From an uncultured Acetatifactor sp. (GTDB lineage: Bacteria; Bacillota; Clostridia; Lachnospirales; Lachnospiraceae), in NCBI GenBank assembly GCA_910587555.1, contig CAJULV010000053.1:5245-24602 (forward strand): a stretch of DNA of 19,358 bases. Reading direction: 5' to 3'. The notes beneath the pieces were generated by a model, which had not been told where the DNA came from, did no database searches, and worked only from the letters and a program-made list of their open reading frames with translations. The translations under genes and the position numbers were made by a program. Below are positions 1 through 6,058 of the stretch, piece after piece (positions within the stretch are counted from its first letter, which is position 1; every line of letters begins with the position of its first letter).

Positions 1-11
1 ATAAAGCCACA

Positions 12-722
12 TTACAGCATATCCCCCCAATAATCAGCCAAACGTTCCATAAACTCCTTGCGCTTCGGCTGGCTGATGGGGATAATCTCACCAGTAATCA
101 ATTCCAGTTCCAGCTTATTCACACCCTTTACATAAAATAAATTTACAATGTAGCTGGTGTGGCAGCGGATAAAACCTTTGCCTTGCAGCGCTTGTTCCAT
201 CTCTTTCATGCTCTTGTAACAGATAATATTTTCCTGCTCTGTATGTAAGAGCAAATTGCGGTTAAAGGTTTCTACATAGCGGAGCGATTTTAGAAATACC
301 TTATATCTCCCTGTATCGTTGGAAATTACCATAGCGGGGCTATCATCTTTCCTATGTTTCTTTACCCACGAATCCATTTCTGCTTTCAGGCGGACATATT
401 TTATCGGCTTGATAATATAGTTGGCGGCTTGATATTTATATCCCTCTAAACCATATTGGGTGAGTGTAGTCAAAAAAATAATGCCGACTTTCTCATCCAT
501 CTGCCGGACACGCTCGGCAGCTCGCAGACCGTCTACCAGCCGCATCTGAATGTCAAGGAAAATCAGATCAATGGTGGTATCATACTTTTCAACCAGTTCC
601 ATGCCATCGTAATAAGCAGTTACCTTTATTTCCTTGCCGGTTTCAGCGGCGTATTGATTCAGCAATCCATTCAAGTATGCAACAAAGCCTTTTTCATCGT
701 CGCATATTGCTATGTGTATCAA
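12..722 (-). CDS. LytTR-family response regulator (AgrA/VirR type)
   Basis: Two-domain transcription regulator of 236 aa. The N-terminal receiver domain (about residues 1-120) shows the acidic pair in CDDE (residues 8-9), the phosphorylatable Asp57 in IFLDIQM, a Thr in FLTTLTQY and the conserved Lys in IIKPIKY. The C-terminal half (about 130-233) is a LytTR DNA-binding domain with YVETFNRNLLLHT and a FIRCHTSYIVNL segment. I chose the TTG start at 722 because a strong GAGGTGA site (728-734) lies 5 nt upstream; in-frame codons run back to 755, but they overlap the upstream gene and lack a ribosome site. It lies 10 nt after the small HTH gene and probably shares its promoter. Members of this family normally work with a membrane sensor kinase that reads a peptide signal. 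None is in the window, though one could lie just left of position 1. The family call is firm; the target genes are unknown. Confidence 0.9.
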   Translation of the reverse strand: MIHIAICDDEKGFVAYLNGLLNQYAAETGKEIKVTAYYDGMELVEKYDTTIDLIFLDIQMRLVDGLRAAERVRQMDEKVGIIFLTTLTQYGLEGYKYQAANYIIKPIKYVRLKAEMDSWVKKHRKDDSPAMVISNDTGRYKVFLKSLRYVETFNRNLLLHTEQENIICYKSMKEMEQALQGKGFIRCHTSYIVNLFYVKGVNKLELELITGEIIPISQPKRKEFMERLADYWGDML

Positions 723-732
723 AAATGTCACC

Positions 733-900
733 TCATTTCTTATATCGCCGGTCAACCGGCTTTTCTGCCTCTTTTGGTATCAGCCAGACAGTAGCCATCT
801 TCACAGCGCCAGGGATACGGTCATCAGCGCAATAATAATTTACTCTACGAGATGATACGCCCCATTTCTCAGCGGCCTCTTTTAATGTCATATAATTCAT
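733..900 (-). CDS. Small MerR/excisionase-like helix-turn-helix protein
   Basis: A 55-aa protein that is almost entirely one winged-helix DNA-binding unit. MTLKEAAEKWGVSSRRVNYYC forms the helix-turn-helix and RIPGAVKMATVWLIPKEA looks like the wing. The start is the ATG at 900, preceded at about 6 nt by GGAGGTG (905-911); an ATG at 915 is in frame but lies upstream of that site. Proteins of this kind are common in integrative elements and beside small regulators in gut Clostridia, where they act as excisionase-like or accessory DNA-binding proteins. It is first in a two-gene operon with the LytTR regulator, behind a clear promoter at 921-949. The fold is recognisable but the specific role is not. 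With the intron and XRE remnants next to it, an origin in a mobile element is plausible but unproven. Confidence 0.75.
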   Translation of the reverse strand: MNYMTLKEAAEKWGVSSRRVNYYCADDRIPGAVKMATVWLIPKEAEKPVDRRYKK

Positions 901-920
901 TTCACACCTCCACAAAACAC

Positions 921-949
921 ATTATAGTTCTCTTGCTCGAACAATGCAA
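921..949 (-). promoter_or_regulatory. Sigma-A promoter of the HTH/LytTR operon
   Basis: On the minus strand TTGCAT (944-949) is followed after exactly 17 nt by TATAAT (921-926). The predicted start of transcription lies about 14 nt before the start codon at 900, so the leader is short and holds little beyond the GGAGGTG site. Confidence 0.75.
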
Positions 950-1063
950 GTGTGCCAAGAGGTTCCTTGTGAAAAATCGGTATAATCATACCCATCAGTC
1001 AGCATAATAAGGTTATTCCTTTGTCTAAATCAGCACGATACAATATACTTGAGGTGAATGATT

Positions 1064-1206
1064 ATGCCGATTGATGATTTGACCGCTTTGGGGCAAAAAT
1101 GCGGGAAGCCCGAAAGAAAAAAGACCTGACACAACAGAAGCTTTCAGATCTGAGCCATGTATCTGTAAAGCAGATTGCCAACATTGAAAAGGGGCATATG
1201 AACCAG
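1064..1206 (+). pseudogene. XRE-family regulator, frameshifted and 3'-truncated
   Basis: Remnant of a Cro/C1-type helix-turn-helix repressor. A good GAGGTGA site (1051-1057) precedes ATG 1064, which begins MPIDDLTALGQK. The typical continuation MREARKKKDLTQQKLSDLS follows in another frame from 1099, so one base appears to be missing in the run of five A at about 1093-1098. The HTH is recognisable through VSVKQIANIEKGHMN. At about 1204-1206 the XRE homology stops and sequence from the opposite-strand group II intron begins, removing the rest of the protein. A restart at ATG 1099 could still give an open frame of 95 codons, but most of that would be antisense intron sequence. This is almost certainly a decayed gene. 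A sequencing error in the A run could explain the frameshift but not the truncation. Confidence 0.7.
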
Positions 1207-1416
1207 TATCTCCACCCTGCGGACTGGCTGCAGTTTATATTTCCGTGTCCGCAGCTGTTCCCTGATGTTTTCGCCGTTTTCCGAAAGATATGCGCCAAGT
1301 TCTTCGACAGCCATTCCGTCCACACCTGCCGCTCCTTTGTTCCTGACGACTTGCAGATATACCGCTTTGAGATTATCTTTACTTAATATCTGCTCCATGA
1401 GACTACTTGTGTCCAT
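1207..1416 (-). pseudogene. ltrA: Group II intron reverse transcriptase/maturase, N-terminal fragment
   Basis: The first 70 residues of an LtrA-type intron-encoded protein, beginning MDTSSLMEQILSKDNL and including the conserved VVRNKGAAGVDGM and LRTRKYKLQPVRRVEI of the RT0/RT1 region. An AGAAAGGA site lies about 8 nt before ATG 1416; the frame is open back to 1464. Intact relatives continue with a Pro-Lys-Pro-Asp-Gly type sequence and about 350 more residues with the YADD active site. Here the frame runs instead into the reverse complement of the XRE gene at about 1206. No catalytic residues remain, so this is a non-functional relic. Confidence 0.8.
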
Positions 1417-1600
1417 GCGTTGTTTCCTTTCTGCCCCTTTTGCCTTTGCCGCCTTTGAAGTCATCGTCAGGCGTTATGCTCCGGCTACGAAGTGGAACGT
1501 ACTTCAACTGATTGGCAAACAAAAGCAGGTTAGCGAGTTCCAGAAACTCACCACCCTGCTCATAATACAAATTTTGCTTCTATAAATTTCTGTGATTTCC
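1207..1600 (-). mobile_element. Group II intron fragment, truncated at both ends
   Basis: About 390 bp that resembles the part of a bacterial group II intron spanning its RNA just before, and the first codons of, its intron-encoded protein. The reverse-transcriptase start is clear (see 1207-1416). The stretch upstream of that start (1417-1600) carries a long imperfect hairpin at 1524-1560 (AGCAGG pairing with CCTGCT, then GAGTT with AACTC). That fits structured intron RNA, although a match to a named intron domain was not verified. No GTGYG intron start is seen before the spoVAC stop codon. Domains V and VI and the rest of the protein are missing on the other side. The fragment cannot splice or move. 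Confidence 0.65.
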
Positions 1601-1601
1601 G

Positions 1602-2075
1602 TCAAAAGACTCCTGCCATCTTCCCAATCCAATACACCACCCCCAGCAGCCAGCTGGCGAATATCCCATACAGAATCACAGGCCCCGCAATGGTAAAAAT
1701 CTTACACCCGATCCCGAACACCTGCCCCTCCGCCTTGTACTCAATGGCCGGCGCCGCCACTGAGTTGGCAAAACCCGTGATAGGTACCAGGGCCCCTGCG
1801 CCTCCCCATTTTGCGATTCTCGGATAAATTCCGAATCCGGTAAGCACCACGGATGCCAGCACCAGCAGAAGGGAACACCAGCTGCCTGCTGTCTGCTTGT
1901 CCAGCCCCAGGCTGCCCGCATAATTTAATATCCCCTGCCCGATGCAGCAGATAATGCCGCCCACGATAAAAGCCTTCAGCATCTGAAGCCACAGATTATG
2001 CGTGGGCGTCACTGCTTTGACATACTGTTCATATGCTTTCTGCTGCTGTTTCTTTTCGCTGCTTGTCTCTTCCAT
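1602..2075 (-). CDS. spoVAC: Stage V sporulation protein AC
   Basis: Integral membrane protein of 157 aa, close to the roughly 150 aa usual for SpoVAC. It is a component of the SpoVA channel, which moves dipicolinic acid with calcium into the forespore and out again at germination. After a charged, Gln-rich N-terminus it shows the family pattern FIVGGIICCIGQG, LTGFGIYPRIAKWGGAGALVPITGFANSV and AIEYKAEGQVFGIG, with three to four hydrophobic helices. The start at 2075 follows GAGGGAAAG by a few bases. It lies 287 nt downstream of spoVAA, an unusually wide gap for this operon. The next genes expected, spoVAD and spoVAE, are not here: the stop codon is followed directly by intron debris. Identification is strong; whether this copy serves a complete channel depends on spoVAD and spoVAE elsewhere. 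Confidence 0.93.
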   Translation of the reverse strand: MEETSSEKKQQQKAYEQYVKAVTPTHNLWLQMLKAFIVGGIICCIGQGILNYAGSLGLDKQTAGSWCSLLLVLASVVLTGFGIYPRIAKWGGAGALVPITGFANSVAAPAIEYKAEGQVFGIGCKIFTIAGPVILYGIFASWLLGVVYWIGKMAGVF

Positions 2076-2110
2076 AACTTTCCCTCTTTTCTTTCCGTTG
2101 CAATCGATTC

Positions 2111-2142
2111 GTAACAGTTCAGCGTCCTGTCTGAACTGTTAC
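2111..2142. repeat. 32-bp palindromic repeat, copy 1
   Basis: Perfect 12-bp inverted repeat GTAACAGTTCAG / CTGAACTGTTAC around an 8-nt loop (CGTCCTGT), in the spoVAA-spoVAC gap. A flanking AATCGAT / ATCGATT pair (2102-2108 and 2143-2149) extends the stem after a small bulge. There is no T-run on either side, so it is not a standard terminator. A second copy with identical arms is at 10223-10254. Apart from this palindrome I see nothing recognisable in the 2076-2362 gap. Confidence 0.85.
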
Positions 2143-2362
2143 ATCGATTCCAGTCCCCCGTTGCATTCATCCTCCGACGATCAGCACACGCCCTTCACCC
2201 CAACACTGCGTTGCCGTCGGCAGGCATGCGCGTCGCCTCCCGCCTCCGCCTTGTCCCGGTGCGGGCATCAGGCACTGATTACACGGGAATGAATGCATTG
2301 GTGTGCCAAAGCCTGTCTAAAAAATGTTTTCCGGCACATGTGCGTCACTGTTTCCGATAGAT

Positions 2363-2986
2363 TTAATCTTCTTCCAGGCCTTCTCTCCCGGCAGTCGCAA
2401 TCAATGCCTTGTCCACGTCCTCCTCATAGTTGCGCATGGCAACCTCAATCGGGGTGGGATCCTTCGTGAGCCGCCTGCCTCCCACATGGTTGAAGAAAAT
2501 AATAATCCCCGCCGCCAGGCCTATGGAATAGGACACTTCCAGTATATTTAATCCCTGCGGCTCTCTGTTCATCACCATCCGGTATATTTCCGTGAAAACA
2601 TCATTTATGCCTACATCATTGTGATACGCCATAATGGTAAATGCCGTACCGAAAAAACTCACCAGGCATACCAACGCACATTTTGTCCACTGCTGCCAGC
2701 CCTTATGCCTGTCCACGCTGACCCACTCCACCAGCACATCCGGCTCTCCAACAATCTGCACGCTGATATTGGGGCAGGCTTCCTCCATCAGTTCCACCAG
2801 CTTCAAAGTGCTGATGACACAGCGCTTCGTGTCCTGCCTGCCAAAATGATGTACCTTCAGCGCTTTCAGCTTTGCGGCAGCTGCCGGGTCCGCACAGCGC
2901 AGAGAACCTACGTCCGTCATAAACACATCCTCTGACTGCACTTCCACATTTCTGTCACATTTCAGATAAACCGTCGTATTTCCCAT
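2363..2986 (-). CDS. spoVAA: Stage V sporulation protein AA
   Basis: A 207-aa protein, matching the size of SpoVAA. The N-terminal half (about 1-95) is the soluble SpoVAA domain (VYLKCDRNVEVQSEDVFMTDVG, later CVISTLKLVELMEE). The C-terminal half carries two membrane helices (about 102-122 and 148-165) and the family ending IIFFNHVGGRRLTKDPTPIEVAMRNYE. SpoVAA belongs to the forespore inner-membrane SpoVA complex needed for dipicolinic acid uptake. The ATG at 2986 is preceded by AGGGG at about 5 nt. It starts 48 nt after the spoVAB stop, so the two are co-transcribed, but in the order AB then AA, opposite to the classical Bacillus subtilis order. Confident from sequence pattern and context. Confidence 0.88.
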   Translation of the reverse strand: MGNTTVYLKCDRNVEVQSEDVFMTDVGSLRCADPAAAAKLKALKVHHFGRQDTKRCVISTLKLVELMEEACPNISVQIVGEPDVLVEWVSVDRHKGWQQWTKCALVCLVSFFGTAFTIMAYHNDVGINDVFTEIYRMVMNREPQGLNILEVSYSIGLAAGIIIFFNHVGGRRLTKDPTPIEVAMRNYEEDVDKALIATAGREGLEED

Positions 2987-3034
2987 AAAACCCCTGCCTT
3001 ATTTCAAGTAAAACGCAAAATCCCAGCTCCCGCA

Positions 3035-3526
3035 TCAAGCCACCGTTCGATGCAGTTCCGTCCAGAAATACAGGATAGAACCGCATATCTTCCCTGCCGC
3101 CATGCTGATAATAGCCAGTCCCAATCCATGCCGAAAGGAAATACGCCGCGTGAGAATGGGGATACTGTCCAACATCTCCGCAATTGCCAACGCCAGACAT
3201 CCGATAAACATTCCGGCAAAAAGCCCAAATACCAGCTGCCAGACAGCCCCGATCCCCTGCAGCAGCTGCCCGTATCCGGGAAAATGCCTCTGCCACCAGG
3301 CGCCGAACTGGCAGTACCGGGAAAAAATGCTCAGCACACCGCCTGTCAGCGTACCGAAAATAACCATTTCTTCGTAAACCAGTACATACTCCGCCGTATG
3401 CGTCTTACCTGCAAAACGGGGAACCAGCCCTACCGCAGCTAAAACCGTAAAGACCCCCGCAGCAGCCAGCAGCCCATAACTCACTCCTGTCAATGCCAGG
3501 AATACAGCCCGTACCATATCATCCAT
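3035..3526 (-). CDS. spoVAB: Stage V sporulation protein AB
   Basis: Hydrophobic protein of 163 aa, slightly longer than B. subtilis SpoVAB. It has four or five predicted helices and the family features FTVLAAVGLVPRFAGKT, VYEEMVIFGTLTGG, FGLFAGMFIGCLALAIAEMLDSIPILTRR and AAGKICGSILYF. It is a membrane component of the SpoVA system. I set the start at ATG 3526 (MDDMVRAVF) because GAGGGG lies about 7 nt upstream; the frame is open back to 3562 without a ribosome site. This is the first spoVA gene transcribed, and a candidate forespore promoter lies at 3667-3696. Its neighbours spoIIM upstream and spoVAA downstream make a sporulation cluster. The identification is good. Confidence 0.85.
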   Translation of the reverse strand: MDDMVRAVFLALTGVSYGLLAAAGVFTVLAAVGLVPRFAGKTHTAEYVLVYEEMVIFGTLTGGVLSIFSRYCQFGAWWQRHFPGYGQLLQGIGAVWQLVFGLFAGMFIGCLALAIAEMLDSIPILTRRISFRHGLGLAIISMAAGKICGSILYFWTELHRTVA

Positions 3527-3666
3527 TTTATACCCCTCTATGCGCTGAAGCACATATGCCATTCCATTTGCCCTTTGATGGCAGACAGCAGTTCCGGCAT
3601 GGAAAGCCTACAGGCAAGCGTATTTTCCAGCGCGTTTCAGCCACATCATCTGCATTCATTTACGGA

Positions 3667-3696
3667 TATTATGCGTCCGTCACATATTCTTTATAC
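3667..3696 (-). promoter_or_regulatory. Candidate sigma-G/sigma-F (forespore) promoter for spoVAB-AA(-AC)
   Basis: On the minus strand GTATA (3692-3696) is followed by CGCATAATA (3667-3675) with a 16-nt spacer. This resembles the GHATR / CATANTA pattern of sigma-G and overlapping sigma-F promoters that drive spoVA in other spore formers. It sits between spoIIM and spoVAB, about 140 nt before the spoVAB start. The match is by eye only; no sigma-A-like pair was found in the same gap. Confidence 0.45.
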
Positions 3697-3712
3697 CGAC
3701 TTCCGTTCAAAA

Positions 3713-4369
3713 TCAGAAAATTTTCAGAAATCCCATCAGTAAATAAGGATTCATATATGCCTCCATAAGGCATCCGATTACCAATACAAGTATGAGAAGC
3801 AGAAGCCTTCCTGTTTTTTTCACTAAAAATCCCCTGTCGGCCGCACTGTATTCTCCCCGCACATAAATCCCCCGGAAAAGTTCCTCACACCAGAACAGCA
3901 GTGCCAGTATCACCGGTACATAGATAAGATACTGCGGAAACATACTGATCACCGCCAGCAGGATTCCCTTAATGCCATAGCGTATGGCCAGTGTCGTCAA
4001 AAATGCCCCCGCCGAAAACCCGTACCATAAAGACGCCCCCATACAGGCCACCAGCCCCAGGTATGTAGTGGACAGGACTGCCAGCCCCAGAATACGGATA
4101 AGCCTTTTTCTGAAAACATAACAAAAAAGAGCATTGCTGTCCACCGTCATATATTTCAGATGGTACAGAGTGGATTCATCAAACATGCCTCCATCTCCCA
4201 GCAAAATGCTCTTTCCCATATTTATCACAAGTATTCCCGCAACCAGTCCTGCACAGAATAATGTCAGAAATGTATTATTCCCTGTCTTCAAACCTCTAAA
4301 GTTTAACCGCATCCGCCGCACCGCCCTTCCAAAAGTGATACCACTCCATCTTATGCGGCCGATCTTCAC
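3713..4369 (-). CDS. spoIIM: Stage II sporulation protein M
   Basis: A 218-aa polytopic membrane protein with about five helices, the usual SpoIIM size and form. SpoIIM works with SpoIID and SpoIIP in the septal peptidoglycan-hydrolysing complex that drives engulfment of the forespore by the mother cell. Visible features are a basic N-terminus, FLTLFCAGLVAGILVINMGKS, a central GASLWYGFSAGAFLTTLAIRYGIKGILLAVISMFPQ-like region and the ending ILVLVIGCLMEAYMNPYLLMGFLKIF (quoted in parts). The frame opens with GTG at 4369, 1 nt after the aminotransferase stop (4371), which suggests translational coupling, but no clear ribosome site supports it. ATG 4312 (MRLNFRG), after a GGAAGGGCGG stretch, is an alternative start. 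The family call is firm. Confidence 0.85.
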   Translation of the reverse strand: MKIGRIRWSGITFGRAVRRMRLNFRGLKTGNNTFLTLFCAGLVAGILVINMGKSILLGDGGMFDESTLYHLKYMTVDSNALFCYVFRKRLIRILGLAVLSTTYLGLVACMGASLWYGFSAGAFLTTLAIRYGIKGILLAVISMFPQYLIYVPVILALLFWCEELFRGIYVRGEYSAADRGFLVKKTGRLLLLILVLVIGCLMEAYMNPYLLMGFLKIF

Positions 4370-4370
4370 A

Positions 4371-5669
4371 CTATGCGGTTTTATTTTCCAACAGCTTCTC
4401 TATGCTGACCAGCTTCACACACAGCACAAAGACATCCGTCGCCAACGCCAGTTCATCCGGAGCAGGATAGGTCGGCGCAATCCGGATATTGCTGTCTTTG
4501 GGGTCTTTTCCATAAGGGTAGGTCGCCCCGGCCCCGGTCAGGGTAACACCGGCTTCCTTACATTTGGCCGCAATCGCTTTCGCACATCCTTCCATTGCTT
4601 CAAACGAAATAAAATATCCGCCGTTCGGTTTTGTCCATTGTCCGATTCCCGTGCCGTCAAGCTCCCTCTCCAATACATCCAGTATCGCCTCAAACTTCGG
4701 TCGCATCAAAGCCGCATGCTTCCTCATATGCGCCTTTACACCGTCAAAATTCTTAAAATAACGCACATGCCGAAGCTGGTTAATCTTGTCATGGCCGATG
4801 GTCTGGATGGCAAGTGCCTTCTTGATATACTCCAGGTTTCCTTTGGATGTAGCGATAGCCGCCACTCCTGCACCTGAAAAGCTGATCTTGGAAGTAGAGG
4901 CAAATTCATATACCATATCGGGATTCCCCGCCTTCTCGCACTCGCTCAAAATCTCCAGGATTCTATCCTGCCGCTCCTCCTCGTCATAGAGATGATGCAC
5001 AGAGTAGGCATTATCCCAGAAAATACGGAAGTCCTTAGCCGCAGGCTTCAGATTCGCAAATCTCCTCACCGTCTCATCGGAATACGTATACCCCTGAGGA
5101 TTGGAATACTTGGGCACACACCAGATACCCTTGATGCTTTCATCTTGGGATACAAGCTTTTCCACCATATCCATATCCGGTCCCTGAGGTGTCATGGGTA
5201 CATTAATCATTTCAATGCCAAAATGCTGCGTAATGGCAAAATGCCTGTCATATCCGGGAACGGGACAGAGAAACTTTACCTTGTCCAGCTTACACCAGGG
5301 TGTGTTGCCCATAACTCCGTGAGTCACGGCACTGGAAACGGCATCAAACATTACATTCAGGCTGGCATTGCCATATACAATCACATGTTCGGCAGTAACG
5401 CCCATGATGTCTGCCATCAGGTTCTTCGCCTCCAATATGCCGTCCAGCACGCCGTAATTGCGGACATCAACGCCTTCCATACTTGTCAGATCGCTTCCGG
5501 AGTTCAATACGTCAAAAATATCCATACCCATATCCAGCTGAGCCACAGAAGGCTTACCTCGGGACATATCCAGTTTCAGCCCTTTTCCTTTTGCATCTTC
5601 AAAGTCTTTTTCCAACTGCGCCTTCAATGACAGTAATTCTTCTTTACTCAGTTCCTGATATGTCTTCAT
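4371..5669 (-). CDS. PLP-dependent class I aminotransferase (aspartate aminotransferase subgroup Ic type)
   Basis: A 432-aa fold-type I aminotransferase. Key residues are visible: the NPQG motif (Asn190), WDNAYSVHH with the Asp219 that contacts the PLP ring nitrogen, and the Schiff-base lysine Lys261 in ASTSKISFSGAG. The N-terminal LDMSRGKPSVAQLDM and the substrate-arginine region DSNIRIAPTYP near the C-terminus resemble the long Asp-aminotransferase-like subgroup of Actinobacteria and Clostridia rather than classic AspC. The expected reaction is amino transfer between an amino acid, probably aspartate, and 2-oxoglutarate in the cytoplasm. I start it at ATG 5669 (MKTYQEL), 5 nt after GGAGG; an ATG at 5681 lies before that site. 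spoIIM follows by 1 nt and may be co-transcribed. Substrate choice is not readable from sequence. Confidence 0.88.
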   Translation of the reverse strand: MKTYQELSKEELLSLKAQLEKDFEDAKGKGLKLDMSRGKPSVAQLDMGMDIFDVLNSGSDLTSMEGVDVRNYGVLDGILEAKNLMADIMGVTAEHVIVYGNASLNVMFDAVSSAVTHGVMGNTPWCKLDKVKFLCPVPGYDRHFAITQHFGIEMINVPMTPQGPDMDMVEKLVSQDESIKGIWCVPKYSNPQGYTYSDETVRRFANLKPAAKDFRIFWDNAYSVHHLYDEEERQDRILEILSECEKAGNPDMVYEFASTSKISFSGAGVAAIATSKGNLEYIKKALAIQTIGHDKINQLRHVRYFKNFDGVKAHMRKHAALMRPKFEAILDVLERELDGTGIGQWTKPNGGYFISFEAMEGCAKAIAAKCKEAGVTLTGAGATYPYGKDPKDSNIRIAPTYPAPDELALATDVFVLCVKLVSIEKLLENKTA

Positions 5670-5875
5670 TTCATCCTCCATCTCGTACGCACGTTAACCG
5701 GCGCTTCTTTCTAGTCTGCGGGCATGCTGCAAAAGTAAAGTTCCTTCTCATATCCGGATATTCTGCCGTCTTTCCTCTCTCCGGGGTACCACTCCACCAT
5801 GAAATTAAAAGCAAATACATCCATAAAATATCATGGTCCGAAAAACATACAGCAGGGACAACACCTGCGTTATCC

Positions 5876-5893
5876 TTGTATAATCGTATACAA
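5876..5893. promoter_or_regulatory. Short perfect dyad in the aminotransferase leader
   Basis: TTGTATA-ATCG-TATACAA, a perfect 7-bp dyad with a 4-nt loop, just downstream of the candidate promoter at 5909-5937. It could be an operator or an RNA hairpin. The remainder of the 389-nt gap (5670-6058) contains the promoter, the rny terminator and no convincing gene. Confidence 0.4.
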
Positions 5894-5908
5894 TCATGCA
5901 CTTGCATT

Positions 5909-5937
5909 ATCATACTATAAAATTCTCCTGCACACAA
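5909..5937 (-). promoter_or_regulatory. Possible sigma-A promoter of the aminotransferase
   Basis: TTGTGT (5932-5937), a 17-nt spacer and TATGAT (5909-5914) on the minus strand. The -10 is good and the -35 weak. It would give a leader of about 230 nt before the start at 5669, unusually long for this window. Confidence 0.4.
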
Positions 5938-6016
5938 GTGGTAAATTTACAAATTTATCAAAAAAGCGCCTTCCCAATTAGTGAAAATGCATAGAAGCCA
6001 CGATTATTCTGCATTT

Positions 6017-6044
6017 AAAAACGCCGCACTCGCGTACGGCGTTT
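6017..6044 (-). terminator. Rho-independent terminator after rny
   Basis: Stem AAACGCCG (6019-6026) / CGGCGTTT (6037-6044) with a 10-nt loop, 15 nt past the rny stop. On the minus strand the stem runs into a short T-tract. The T-tract is modest, so termination may be partial. Confidence 0.65.
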
Positions 6045-6058
6045 CATTTCATTTTTCA

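Noticed and set aside
1021..1049. Sigma-A-like TTGTCT-17-TATACT before the XRE gene.
   Set aside because: Its start of transcription would fall within the ribosome site of ATG 1064, so it is unlikely to serve the intact gene; not listed as a feature.
1417..1590. Open minus-strand frame upstream of the intron protein (YYEQGGEFLELANLLLFANQ).
   Set aside because: It coincides with the hairpin expected of intron RNA, has no ribosome site, and I recognise no protein family; treated as intron RNA.
2111..2142. Palindrome read as a transcription terminator for spoVAA.
   Set aside because: There is no T-run on either strand and the same element recurs elsewhere in a different context.
3541..3660. 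Short minus-strand frame before spoVAB (MNADDVAETRWKIRL).
   Set aside because: It has no ribosome site and unusual composition, and it overlaps the spoVAB ribosome site; probably non-coding.
5760..5810. T-box-like string GAGTGGTACCCC on the minus strand in the aminotransferase leader.
   Set aside because: It lacks the full T-box core (GTGGTACCGCG), no terminator with a T-run follows, and no specifier stem is visible; probably chance.
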